The notes below the pieces were generated by a model. The model did not search any database. It was not told where the DNA came from and saw only the letters and a list, made by a program, of their open reading frames with translations. Shown here one piece after another: positions 23,110 to 31,184 of a stretch of 42,271 bases of DNA. Positions within the stretch are counted from its first letter, which is position 1, and each line of letters begins with the position of its first letter. The translations under genes and the position numbers were made by a program. Source of the stretch: Fidelibacterota bacterium (GTDB lineage: Bacteria; Fidelibacterota; Fidelibacteria; Fidelibacterales; Fidelibacteraceae); the NCBI GenBank assembly GCA_028718545.1, contig JAQULT010000012.1:1-42271 (forward strand). Reading direction: 5' to 3'.

Positions 23110-23901
23110 ATGTTTTCGGATCAAAAAAAATCAATCGCCATCTTTTTTCTGCTTCTGCTGTTCGGCAGCGCCGTTCTGTATGCGGGAAACGGACATTTTT
23201 TGTTTGTTCAAGGCGGCCTTTATCATGCGGCCCAGCGGGACAGAAGCATGTCACCGCTGGCATATAGCGGAACCGGGATCGCTGCCGGAATTGCCTACGA
23301 ACACCGGGGTCATCCGAACATGGAAATCTTTCAATTGACCCTGCAGAGCGGTAATATCCGGAACCGCTACGGAAATACCTGCGCTTATCAGCGTTTTGCT
23401 TTCCGGAATTATACATTCTATCAAAAACAGGACGAATTCGGCAAGACGCTGACCTTTGGCTGGTCGAATATCAACGCATTTCATCGTTATGTAAATGCCG
23501 CTTACGGAAATTATGCCGATCGTTTGAATTACTATACTCTCTTTGGCCCCGCCTTCCGTTATGCGCAGCCGTTCAGGATCGGGAAACTGCATTTTCGGGT
23601 GCAGCTTCCCGCCGATCTGCAGATCCTGGGCTTTTATCTACGACCTTCCTATATTTCAAACAGTCCTTCGGGATATCTGGACCCCGAAAATTCCGCTTTT
23701 ATGGCCTGGCTGCGTTCCATCGATATCTTTGTGCCGAGCAGGGACTGGCATTTTTCGCTGAATCCTGAGCTCAGTCTGATCCTGGGTTCCGGCGGGAGGC
23801 TTTCCCTGACATATCAGTATCAGTTTGTCAGGATCGCAAAACCGGAGCCTTTCATTCAAAGCAAGGGGACCTGGTATATCGGTCTGGTGACAAAACTATG
23901 A
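23110..23901 (+). CDS. Putative outer-membrane beta-barrel protein
   Basis: With the ATG at 23110 the protein has 263 residues and a good signal peptide (KKSIAIFFLLLLFGSAVLYAG). An ATG at 23080 would add ten residues in front and cannot be excluded. The mature part alternates hydrophobic and polar residues, is rich in aromatics (YQRFAFRNYTFYQ, LNYYTLFGPAFRYAQPF, SLTYQYQFVRI) and ends with strand WYIGLVTKL. This fits an 8-12-strand outer-membrane barrel, but I do not recognise the family. There is no Shine-Dalgarno site. Its stop overlaps the start of the S41 protease gene by four bases (ATGA), so they form an operon and may act together. Confidence 0.65.
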   Translation: MFSDQKKSIAIFFLLLLFGSAVLYAGNGHFLFVQGGLYHAAQRDRSMSPLAYSGTGIAAGIAYEHRGHPNMEIFQLTLQSGNIRNRYGNTCAYQRFAFRNYTFYQKQDEFGKTLTFGWSNINAFHRYVNAAYGNYADRLNYYTLFGPAFRYAQPFRIGKLHFRVQLPADLQILGFYLRPSYISNSPSGYLDPENSAFMAWLRSIDIFVPSRDWHFSLNPELSLILGSGGRLSLTYQYQFVRIAKPEPFIQSKGTWYIGLVTKL

Positions 23902-24908
23902 AAAAGTTACTATCCATTGCCGGACTATCTGTGCTTCTGCTTGCACTTTCCTGCGAGTCTTTACTGATCCCCGGGGATCCCGCAAGCGATCCGGTCGCCA
24001 ACTTTGAGTTTCTCTGGCGGGAAGTGGACCAAAAGTATGCGTATTTCGATTATAAGTCAGTCGATTGGGATTCCGTTTACAGCGAATACCGTCCTCAGGT
24101 TCGTGCAGATATGAGTGAACAGGAGCTCTTCGACTTGCTGGCGGCCATGCTGAACCTGCTCCGGGACGGACATGTGAACCTGACCTCTGCTTTTGACCGC
24201 AGCCGCAACTGGAGCTGGTACCTGGATTATCCGCCGAATTTTAACAGCAATGTTGTTTACAGGAATTATCTGGCTGATGGCTACCGCATCAGCGGACCCC
24301 TGCATCATCAGATCATTGATTCCGTTCTCTATGTATATTATGCTTCTTTTGCGAGTGAGATCAGTCAGGCCAATCTGGACGCGCTGATGGATGCGGCTCA
24401 GGGTCTGAAAGGAGTGATCATCGATATTCGCGGCAATGGCGGGGGCTCCGGCGCCAATGCCTATGCCCTTGCTTCCTGTTTTACGGCGGATACGCTGCTA
24501 TACGGGTGGCAGAGGATAAAAAGCGGACCGGGGGACGATGATTTTTCACCCTGGTCGGCACTGCGCATTTATCCGCGCTCCGGAAAGCGGTTTGACGGGC
24601 AGCTGGTTTTGCTCTGTAACCGGAATTCTTACAGCGCTGCCAATCTTTTTGCCCAGATGATCACAGCGCTGCCGCATGCAAGGCTCGTCGGCGATCAAAG
24701 TGGTGGGGGAGGAGGCATCCCGGCTTTTGGTGAATTGCCGAACGGCTGGATGTACCGTTTTTCCGCTACACAAACCCTGACTCCGCAAGGCGAACATACC
24801 GAAGGCGGGATACCCGTAGATATCCGGGTGGATATGGATCCCCTGGACGAAGCTGCCGGAATTGACAGCATCATCGAATCGGCGCTGGAACTGTTCCGGA
24901 ATTCCTGA
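23898..24908 (+). CDS. S41-family protease, lipoprotein
   Basis: The 336-residue protein has a lipoprotein signal with lipobox LALSC (Cys 19). The S41 (tail-specific protease/tricorn core) domain shows VANFEFLWREVDQKYAYFDYK at the N-terminus, LLRDGHVNL, the strand GVIIDIRGNGGGSG and the nucleophile region NRNSYSAAN with Ser 246. The residue after SAA is Asn instead of the usual Glu, and the Lys of the Ctp-type dyad is not seen in the following GDQSGGGGG loop, so catalysis may resemble other S41 subgroups or be altered. No PDZ domain is obvious. It is translationally coupled to the upstream outer-membrane protein. Confidence 0.85.
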   Translation: MKKLLSIAGLSVLLLALSCESLLIPGDPASDPVANFEFLWREVDQKYAYFDYKSVDWDSVYSEYRPQVRADMSEQELFDLLAAMLNLLRDGHVNLTSAFDRSRNWSWYLDYPPNFNSNVVYRNYLADGYRISGPLHHQIIDSVLYVYYASFASEISQANLDALMDAAQGLKGVIIDIRGNGGGSGANAYALASCFTADTLLYGWQRIKSGPGDDDFSPWSALRIYPRSGKRFDGQLVLLCNRNSYSAANLFAQMITALPHARLVGDQSGGGGGIPAFGELPNGWMYRFSATQTLTPQGEHTEGGIPVDIRVDMDPLDEAAGIDSIIESALELFRNS

Positions 24909-24968
24909 TGGAAAAATTTTTAACTGTCGATATGGTGTTTTCCCGGCCTTGCCGGGCTGCTGCCGGGT

Positions 24969-25949
24969 TTAGATCGATAATATGTCAAGCAGCTCCAGCA
25001 ATTGCCGGTTGAGCTGTTTTTTTTCCTTTACCGATTTCAGCAGCGGGGTCAGGGCAATCTGGCCGTTGATAAGTCCGACCATGACATTCTTTTCTCCCCG
25101 CAGAAGGGCTTCCACCGCAGAAACGCCCATACGGCTGGCACTGACACGGTCAAAAGCCGAGGGTGAGCCGCCGCGCTGAATGTGGCCAAGAATAGTGACC
25201 CGGACGTCGTATTCGGGATATTCCTTCTGTACTTTTTCCGCGAGCCGCAGAGCGCCACCCACTTCGTCGCCCTCCGCAACAAGAACGATACTGCTGGTTT
25301 TTGCTTTTTTATAACTGCTTTCAAGAAAATTCCGCAGTTTTTCCTCATCGTTCTGCAGTTCCGGGATCATGACGGCTTCCGCACCGGAGGCAATACCGCC
25401 GCGCAGGGTCAGGAATCCGGCATCGCGTCCCATAACTTCGATAAAAAACAGGCGGTTATGTGCGGATGCGGTATCACGGATCTTATCAACCGCTTCCACG
25501 ATTGTATTCAATGCGGTATCGTAACCAATGGTATATTCCGTCCCGGAAATATCGTTATCGATCGTAGCGGGAATACCGATGACCGGCATCCCGTACTCCT
25601 GTGACAGTTCCTGCGCACCGCGAAAGGTGCCGTCCCCGCCGATCGCCACCAATCCCTCAATCCCGTGTTTTTTTAGATTCTCCCAGGCCTTGTGCCGTCC
25701 TTCTTTCTGCCTGAACTCGGGACAGCGGGCGGATTTTAAAAGGGTTCCGCCGGTCTGTATAACATTGCTGACCGACGGAGAGAACATCTCTTCGATCTGA
25801 TCTTCGATCAGGCCCTTGTAGCCGCAGCGGATCCCAAAGATCCGGCACTGGTGATAAATTGCCGCCCGCACCACTGCGCGGATAGCCGCATTCATTCCGG
25901 GCGCGTCCCCGCCGGAGGTTAAAACTCCGATATTTCCGATTTTTTGCAT
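24969..25949 (-). CDS. pfkA: ATP-dependent 6-phosphofructokinase
   Basis: The 326-residue enzyme phosphorylates fructose 6-phosphate, the committed step of glycolysis. Motifs include GVLTSGGDAPGMNAAIRAVV at the N-terminus, GGDGTFRGAQEL (Gly rather than Asp after GGD, which indicates ATP and not pyrophosphate as donor), IPATIDNDI.GTEYTIG, EVMGRDAGFLT with the Arg that binds substrate, and LGHIQRGGSPSAFDR. Length and order fit the bacterial PfkA group with allosteric sites. An AAAGG precedes the start. It converges on the S41 protease gene. Confidence 0.96.
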   Translation of the reverse strand: MQKIGNIGVLTSGGDAPGMNAAIRAVVRAAIYHQCRIFGIRCGYKGLIEDQIEEMFSPSVSNVIQTGGTLLKSARCPEFRQKEGRHKAWENLKKHGIEGLVAIGGDGTFRGAQELSQEYGMPVIGIPATIDNDISGTEYTIGYDTALNTIVEAVDKIRDTASAHNRLFFIEVMGRDAGFLTLRGGIASGAEAVMIPELQNDEEKLRNFLESSYKKAKTSSIVLVAEGDEVGGALRLAEKVQKEYPEYDVRVTILGHIQRGGSPSAFDRVSASRMGVSAVEALLRGEKNVMVGLINGQIALTPLLKSVKEKKQLNRQLLELLDILSI

Positions 25950-26025
25950 CTTTTTGCCTTTCTTCTTGTGATCAATGCAAATCTAAAGATTCCCGTGATC
26001 CGTGCCAAACATTATTATGACCTAA

Positions 26026-26063
26026 AAACAAGAAAGCCCCGGATATGCATCCGGAGCTTCTTG
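26026..26063 (-). terminator. Rho-independent terminator of the AhpD-like gene
   Basis: On the minus strand the stem aagaagctccggat / atccggggctttctt with loop gcat is followed by five T residues. It lies 57 bases after the stop of the frameshifted AhpD-like gene. Confidence 0.85.
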
Positions 26064-26119
26064 ATATTGCCATGTGACAGATTCGGGTATTGAATTTTTC
26101 AAGCCATTTCAGCATGCAA

Positions 26120-26459
26120 TTATTTGGTATATTCTTCCATAGCGTCATAGACTTTCTGTCCATATACGATTACCGGACCCCCGCCCATCAGGATCGCGAC
26201 TCCGATAGTCTCAATGACCTCTTCCTTTGAGGCTCCGGCATCCAGGGCATCTTTCACGTGACAGGCAATACAGCCGTCACAGTGAGAAGCAATGGAGATT
26301 CCGATCGCGATCAGCTCTTTTTCCTTTGGCAGCGAGTTTTTCTGCGGAAAGGGCTCCGTGGTGCAGGCTCATGAATCCTTTCGCCACTTCAGGACTTTTA
26401 TTGGATAGGGTTTCGATAAAGCCGTAGACTTCTTTGGCCTTGTTTGCATAATGTGACAT
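26120..26459 (-). pseudogene. AhpD/carboxymuconolactone decarboxylase-like protein, frameshifted by one base
   Basis: Reading from the ATG at 26459 gives MSHYANKAKEVYGFIETLSN and onward to GALSAEKLAAK, where the frame is lost. One base later a second frame continues perfectly with EKELIAIGISIASHCDGC to VYDAMEEYTK and a TAA at 26120. Removing one G from the GG at 26323-26324 (complement) restores a 112-residue protein, the normal length for this family. The AhpD core motif E-x11-CxxC-x3-H is intact in the second half (SHCDGCIACH). Such proteins are thiol peroxidase partners or disulfide reductases. The lack of any other damage means either a very recent mutation or a sequencing or assembly error. 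Confidence 0.85.
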
Positions 26460-26827
26460 TGTATTCTTCTTTTTGCGGGTTTTGATCTCTGCAGGATACT
26501 GCAGAAGATCCTGATTGTTACATAGAGATAAATTATTTCCGGATGTTCCGCGATCCTGCGGTTTTGCACATAAAAAATATTTTTTTCCCGAAAGATTCTC
26601 TTTATATTGAAAAAGGATAAGACACGGGGGCGAAAAGGAGGCATTGACCGCCAATGCCCCTTAACAGGAGGGAGTCTGGATCATCGGATAAAGACTAAAC
26701 GGAAGAGCGGGAATTAAAAAATCCCGCCTCATGAAGCGTTATCTTTATAAGGATATCAGTCTTCCGCTATTGGCTGAGAAACGGGAACAGACACAGTGCC
26801 ATGCCGCAAGCCGGCAAAGGAGGGAAA
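26460..26827. other. 368-base gene-free spacer with several hairpins
   Basis: This spacer between the AhpD-like gene (minus) and the lipid kinase (plus) holds no convincing gene. It contains inverted repeats: ctgcag-gata-ctgcag (about 26490-26505), ggcattg/caatgcc (26640-26658) and gcggga/tcccgc (26707-26727), the last with an A-rich loop. Two purine-rich GGAGG-like stretches (26636-26641 and 26667-26672) occur without an obvious start codon. An ORF of 45 codons from 26731 has no recognisable product. It may be a structured 5' leader, but I recognise no known riboswitch. Confidence 0.4.
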
Positions 26828-27748
26828 TTGAAGCGTTACATTGTCATTTTAAATCCGATTGCCGGTAAAGGGCATGCAATCCGTCGTAAACCGGAAATTG
26901 AAGCGTTTTTTACCGCGAATAAAATGGAATTCGAGATCGTACTCACCGAACGGCCGGGACATGCCATCGTGCTGGCCGAACACTACGGAGCGCTTCCGGA
27001 GACCATCGTGATCGCCGCGGGAGGGGACGGCACCTGCAACGAGATCGTCAACGGTCTTATGAAAGCCGCGCTTAAGAACAGTACAGAAAAACCCGTTTTC
27101 GGGGTTTTGGCCATTGGTCGCGGGAATGACTTTGCGTATGGAGCAAAAGTTTCAACGATATTGAGCGAAGATCTGTTGCGTATCCGTGAGGGCAAGATAG
27201 CGCTCATGGATGTGGGAGAGGTCAGGGGCGGCGATTATCCGGACGGCAGGTATTTCGGGAACGGTGTGGGAATCGGCTTTGATGCCATTGTCGGTTTTGA
27301 AGCGGCACATATGAACCACGTTCACGGCGGGATGGCTTACACACTGGGAGCTTTGAAGACCCTGATCAAATACCCGGCCGCTCCGGAACTAGAGATCCGA
27401 TACGATGAGAAAGAACTTGTTCTGATGCCGGCACTGGTCTCCATCATGAACGGAAGGCGCATGGGCGGATCTTTTTTTATGGCACCGCAGGGTATGATGG
27501 ATGATGGGCTTTTTGATCTCTGCATGACCCGGCAGGGGCCCCGGCGGCAGCTTTTGGGAGCCATGCTGGCTTATACTAAAGGAAAACAATCCGAACGCAG
27601 CGATACTATCACCGACCGGGCAGCACATGTACGGATCCGGGCCCGCTCGGGTTCGATGGCGGTTCATGCCGATGGCGAAACGATTTGCGAAGCCGGTAAA
27701 GATCTGGAGATAATCAATCACCGGCATGCCTTGTACATAATCGAGTAA
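26828..27748 (+). CDS. Diacylglycerol kinase family lipid kinase (YegS/DgkB type)
   Basis: The chosen start is TTG at 26828, giving 306 residues beginning KRYIVILNPIAGKG. A near-perfect AAAGGAGG lies four bases before it. An ATG at 26801 would place that site inside the coding region. Family motifs are NPIAGKG, the nucleotide-binding AAGGDGTCNEIVNGL and GRGNDFAYG, followed by GNGVGIGFDAIVGFEA and the PQGMMDDGLFDLCM segment of the C-terminal beta domain. Enzymes of this family phosphorylate diacylglycerol or related lipids at the inner membrane. A terminator follows 32 bases after the stop. Confidence 0.9.
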   Translation: MKRYIVILNPIAGKGHAIRRKPEIEAFFTANKMEFEIVLTERPGHAIVLAEHYGALPETIVIAAGGDGTCNEIVNGLMKAALKNSTEKPVFGVLAIGRGNDFAYGAKVSTILSEDLLRIREGKIALMDVGEVRGGDYPDGRYFGNGVGIGFDAIVGFEAAHMNHVHGGMAYTLGALKTLIKYPAAPELEIRYDEKELVLMPALVSIMNGRRMGGSFFMAPQGMMDDGLFDLCMTRQGPRRQLLGAMLAYTKGKQSERSDTITDRAAHVRIRARSGSMAVHADGETICEAGKDLEIINHRHALYIIE

Positions 27749-27779
27749 GCCTAAACAGCGAACGCAGCAATACCGAAAC

Positions 27780-27809
27780 AAAAAGAGACACGAACAGGCG
27801 TCTCTTTTT
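27780..27809. terminator. Bidirectional rho-independent terminator
   Basis: A ten-base perfect stem (aaaaagagac / gtctcttttt) with a ten-base loop serves the lipid kinase gene on the plus strand and the outer-membrane barrel gene on the minus strand. Confidence 0.88.
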
Positions 27810-27847
27810 GGGGAGTTATTTTATTACGGAAGTGCCGGGAAGGGGGA

Positions 27848-29074
27848 TCAAAAATAATAGGCCAGCGATAAGCTCGTGTTTTTCGGTTTCTCTTTTTCGG
27901 CATCGTAAAAAACATAGTAGGTTTCAAATGCTGCAGTGATGCTGAGCCCCTGTTTGAGGAAGAAACTGGCGCCCCAGCTGAAAGAAGAACGGAAACGGTC
28001 CGTTAGCTGGTTTGGAACAAGGTTTCCCAGGCGGAAAGCGTTGAGTCCCTGATATACGTCGGGGAGATACTGATAGCCAAAATAGAAATGCAGCGGGAGC
28101 AGGGGTACATGCAGCGCCATCCCGAAATGGTGTGCCTGGGTAATGCCGAAATTATTCTGGATGTCATGATTTAACGCATCCACGGCCACCTGGGTCAGAT
28201 CGCGGCTGCGAACCGTAAGATTCTGCCAGTTGGCGTAATCAAAGCTGTAATAAAGATCAAGCAGCTTCAGGGTCAGTGCCAGGCCGGCGCGGAATACCGC
28301 CGGTGATTTTGCCGTATAGTCCACGCTGGAAGATCCCGCAACATCGTAGAGCCGCAGACTGTAGGAAACTCCAAGGTTTGTAGGAAGATCCAGAGAAACC
28401 CCGGCCATTAAAACAGGCAGGAAATGATAGTTCATGCCGATGCGCGCACCAATGCCGAAATACTTATTGTTTTCTATAAATCCGGCAGTTTCGGAAGGTG
28501 ACGCGTTTTTAAAGTTTATATCATTGTTGCGCCGGCCGCTCAGCAGTGAAACCTCCGCGCCGACAAAAATATCTTTCTGGATCTCGATTGCCGAAGCAAA
28601 ACGCCAGTTGTACAATCCGCCGGTACTGCGCTGAATGATATCGTCGTTCTGATAATACAAATGATAGTCTTTCTCACGGGTAATGCCGCCTGCAAAGCTC
28701 AGACTTCCGCGGTATACCGGAACGGAAACAATATAGGATGCACCGGAAAAACTGTTCTGATTGACATTGTTGTACCGGTTGAAGAGCCCGTTGACCTGAA
28801 TAATACTGTATTTACTCATCGCCAGGTTGGCCGGGTTGACCGTAAGTTCAGGCGTCATGCGACCGGAGGCTACGGTTGCGGAGCCCAGGGCAACCCCAAG
28901 CGGATTGCCGGTATTGATTGCCGAATTCCGGACCGGGTAGGAATAGGGGTAGCTGCCATTGTAATGCAGATTATCAAAATCATAGGAATAAAAGGGTGCA
29001 ACGATATCGACCAAGTCCTGCGCCGAAGCAAGGCTGAAGATCAGTACCAGTAAAATAAAGCATTTTCTTTTCAT
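27848..29074 (-). CDS. Outer-membrane beta-barrel protein (FadL/PorV-like)
   Basis: The 408-residue protein has a signal peptide (KRKCFILLVLIFSLASAQ) and then a long beta-rich region. The segment NPLGVALGSATVASGRMTPELTVNPANLAMSKYSIIQVNG matches the N-terminal plug and first strand of FadL/OMPP1-type barrels and PorV-like proteins (the NPA motif). The C-terminus ends in a strand with a final Phe (SLSLAYYF), the usual signal for the BAM complex. It could transport hydrophobic compounds; the substrate is unknown. Only 12 bases separate it from the upstream Tyr-rich lipoprotein gene, so they are probably one transcript ending at the terminator at 27780. Confidence 0.8.
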   Translation of the reverse strand: MKRKCFILLVLIFSLASAQDLVDIVAPFYSYDFDNLHYNGSYPYSYPVRNSAINTGNPLGVALGSATVASGRMTPELTVNPANLAMSKYSIIQVNGLFNRYNNVNQNSFSGASYIVSVPVYRGSLSFAGGITREKDYHLYYQNDDIIQRSTGGLYNWRFASAIEIQKDIFVGAEVSLLSGRRNNDINFKNASPSETAGFIENNKYFGIGARIGMNYHFLPVLMAGVSLDLPTNLGVSYSLRLYDVAGSSSVDYTAKSPAVFRAGLALTLKLLDLYYSFDYANWQNLTVRSRDLTQVAVDALNHDIQNNFGITQAHHFGMALHVPLLPLHFYFGYQYLPDVYQGLNAFRLGNLVPNQLTDRFRSSFSWGASFFLKQGLSITAAFETYYVFYDAEKEKPKNTSLSLAYYF

Positions 29075-29086
29075 GGTTTTGCCGTT

Positions 29087-29875
29087 CTATTTTTTTTCAT
29101 TGCTCGTTGACGATTCACTGCTTGACTTTTTGCCGGATGAAGAGGTAGTGGATGCCGGTTTCTGAATTGCGGGCTGGGATTGCCGGGAGGATTTCGGCGT
29201 TGATACCGTTGTGGAAGAAGATTTGCTGTTTTGTCCGTTGCTGCCGGAAGGTTTGTAAATGGAATTATCATTGCTCTTTGTAGCTTCGCTGCCGGTATTG
29301 CCGGAGCTTTTCCCCACGGACTCGATCCTTGGTGAAGATGAGGACGGAGTGCTGCTGCCGATTCCGGAATTAACGTCAACATCGCTGCGTTTGCCGGGGC
29401 GGGAGATAATGTTGTTATCGGTCCCTACCGAGATAAAAGGCGCTATATCGGTAGCCGGTGCACTCATCAGCGGTTCATAACCGGGTTTCTGAATGCGGTC
29501 ACGGTCACGGCTTCCTCCGTTTCCGCCGGATCCGCCGCCATAATGGTAATAGGGATGATGGTAGTAATACCAGTAATGACTGCGTGGATTGTAGTAGTAA
29601 TAGCGACCGTACCAGTAATACGGCTCCCAATGATAATATCCGTAATCATAATAAAAGGGATCCCAGTAATAACTGCCCCACAGCAAACTGTAGCGCTGAT
29701 AACGCGGGATCTGATAGTATTCGTTACTCTCGTAATAATTGTTGATGATGATCTGCCGCGCGGAGTCAGGGACCTCCTCAATACCTTCCACCTGCTGTGC
29801 AACATTCGGATAAAAGGTCGTATAACACCCCGTGAGGAGCGCAAGGATCAACAGGATTAAAACGATATTTTTCAT
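29087..29875 (-). CDS. Tyr/Trp-rich, Ser-rich lipoprotein of unknown function
   Basis: The 262-residue protein has a lipobox LLTGC (Cys 17). Residues about 47-115 are extraordinarily rich in Tyr, Trp and His, with runs such as YYWDPFYYDYGYYHWEPYYW. A short Gly/Asn stretch follows, then an Arg/Asp segment (SRDRDRIQKP) and a long low-complexity Ser/Thr/Lys/Asn tail with many TPSSSS- and SGKKSSS-type pieces. I recognise no enzyme domain. The aromatic block could form a surface layer, an adhesive or a beta-aggregating anchor, which is inference. GAGGTG precedes the start. The gene shares a transcript with the FadL-like barrel gene. Confidence 0.75.
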   Translation of the reverse strand: MKNIVLILLILALLTGCYTTFYPNVAQQVEGIEEVPDSARQIIINNYYESNEYYQIPRYQRYSLLWGSYYWDPFYYDYGYYHWEPYYWYGRYYYYNPRSHYWYYYHHPYYHYGGGSGGNGGSRDRDRIQKPGYEPLMSAPATDIAPFISVGTDNNIISRPGKRSDVDVNSGIGSSTPSSSSPRIESVGKSSGNTGSEATKSNDNSIYKPSGSNGQNSKSSSTTVSTPKSSRQSQPAIQKPASTTSSSGKKSSSESSTSNEKK

Positions 29876-29993
29876 TTTGGCACCTCATCATTTATTTTGT
29901 CAAACGAATTTAACGCTAAATAGTTTCTAAAACCAAGACACAAAATCAAAAAAAAGGTTAATTGGAATATCTTTTCATAATTAAAAATACCCC

Positions 29994-30036
29994 TAAAAAA
30001 ACAAAGCCCTGGAAACGTTCGGGGGCTTTATTTTTT
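29994..30036. terminator. Bidirectional rho-independent terminator after the TPR lipoprotein gene
   Basis: The stem aaagccc (30003-30009) / gggcttt (30023-30029) is flanked by an A run on the left and a T run on the right. It lies 17 bases beyond the minus-strand stop of the TPR gene at 30053. Confidence 0.85.
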
Positions 30037-30052
30037 AGTTTAAAAGGAATAA

Positions 30053-31123
30053 TTAATAGCTTCCTTCAAGTTCACGGCCGCGATTATAATATTCCAGTCC
30101 TTCTTCGACACGCCCCTGTTGAGTCAGCGTAACGCCAAGGCGTTTCATGTAATCGGGATTTTCCGGTTCGATATCCAGCAGCTGACGGAAATACATTTCT
30201 GCACTGATATAATCTTTCAGATCAAAATACACCTGCCCGACCATGGCAATGGCCTGGGTGTCTTCCGGGTCCAGTGCGACTACGGTCTCAAATTGGTCTT
30301 TTGCGGCATCAATGTCGTTGAGACGAAGATAGGTAAGTCCCAGGTTGAAATACAGGTCCTTGTTGGTCGGATCGACCGCAATGAGGCGCATATAGATCTC
30401 TGCGCTTTTATCGAACATATCATGCTCATACAGGAACTGCGCATAACGCAGGCCGATCTCCATACTTTCGGGATTGGCTTCGAGTGCCTGGTCAAACATC
30501 ACGATCGCTTCGTCGACGCGGTCGTCCTTGGCCAGGATCCGTGCTTTTTCGCCCTTGAGTTCCGCACTTTTGGGCGCGCGTAGGATCGCTTTGTCAAGAT
30601 ATGCGATGGCAGTGGCATTGTCTTTTTTCAGTTCACTGTGAATGCGGGCGATCTGAACCGCGGCTTTCGGGTCGCCGGGACGCAGTTGCGCGGCAAGATC
30701 AAAATTTTCAAGCGCTTTTTTCATATCTTCATCAACATTCGAGGATTCGTTCCGGATCACACTGTTGTAATGACCGACTGCCGTGTTGAAGGTCGCCCCG
30801 TAAAGCTGTTCCCGGAAAAGTTTGATCTGATCGGGCATATAGTTCGGATCGCGCTCAAGCGTTAGATCCAGGTATTTCTTTGCCTTGGCGTAATCCATAA
30901 GCCCGCTGTTCTTGTTGGAATAAATCTCAACGGCCAGAAGGTAGGGGATTTCGGGATTTTCGGGTTCAATATCCATCGCCGTTAAAAAATTGTATTCCGC
31001 TTTGGGGTAATCCCGCTGCTGTACATAGACCTTTGCGGAGGTCAGTTCCTGAGACTGGCATCCGAAAAAGGCAACAAGGGCAAGAAGGAGCAGGGAAAGG
31101 GCAAAATAACGTTTAAACTTCAT
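30053..31123 (-). CDS. TPR-repeat lipoprotein
   Basis: The 356-residue protein has a lipoprotein signal (FALSLLLLALVAFFGC, Cys 21). The rest is built of about eight tetratricopeptide-type helix pairs, recognisable by repeated D-P-x-N/D-x-x-x-[AI]-x-x-x-x-[AG] patterns such as AVDPTNKDLYFNLGLTYLRLNDIDAAKDQFETVVALDPEDTQAIAMVGQVYFDLKD (several copies, here cited only in part). TPR lipoproteins usually scaffold envelope complexes. A GAGGAG site lies six bases before the ATG, and an extended -10 promoter lies upstream. The gene stands alone between hydG and the Tyr-rich lipoprotein gene. Confidence 0.88.
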   Translation of the reverse strand: MKFKRYFALSLLLLALVAFFGCQSQELTSAKVYVQQRDYPKAEYNFLTAMDIEPENPEIPYLLAVEIYSNKNSGLMDYAKAKKYLDLTLERDPNYMPDQIKLFREQLYGATFNTAVGHYNSVIRNESSNVDEDMKKALENFDLAAQLRPGDPKAAVQIARIHSELKKDNATAIAYLDKAILRAPKSAELKGEKARILAKDDRVDEAIVMFDQALEANPESMEIGLRYAQFLYEHDMFDKSAEIYMRLIAVDPTNKDLYFNLGLTYLRLNDIDAAKDQFETVVALDPEDTQAIAMVGQVYFDLKDYISAEMYFRQLLDIEPENPDYMKRLGVTLTQQGRVEEGLEYYNRGRELEGSY

Positions 31124-31154
31124 TGTAATCTCCTCAACAAAAATTTTCTCTGCG

Positions 31155-31163
31155 AATATAGCA
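31155..31163 (-). promoter_or_regulatory. Extended -10 promoter for the TPR lipoprotein gene
   Basis: The minus strand carries TGC followed by TATATT, an extended -10 element, 31 bases before the ATG at 31123. The expected -35 region is only a T-rich run. Confidence 0.4.
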
Positions 31164-31184
31164 TAAAAAGCATTTTAAAAAAAG

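Noticed and set aside
24942..24956. GC-rich hairpin between the S41 protease gene and pfkA
   Set aside because: The stem cccggc/gccggg is real, but neither strand has a T run after it, so I do not call a terminator.
26318..26330. Programmed frameshift in the AhpD-like gene
   Set aside because: The shift needed is +1 without a classic slippery site or stop codon at the shift, so mutation or sequencing error is more likely.
26731..26868. 45-codon plus-strand ORF in the spacer before the lipid kinase
   Set aside because: It has no good ribosome-binding site and overlaps the kinase start in another frame; the product resembles nothing known.
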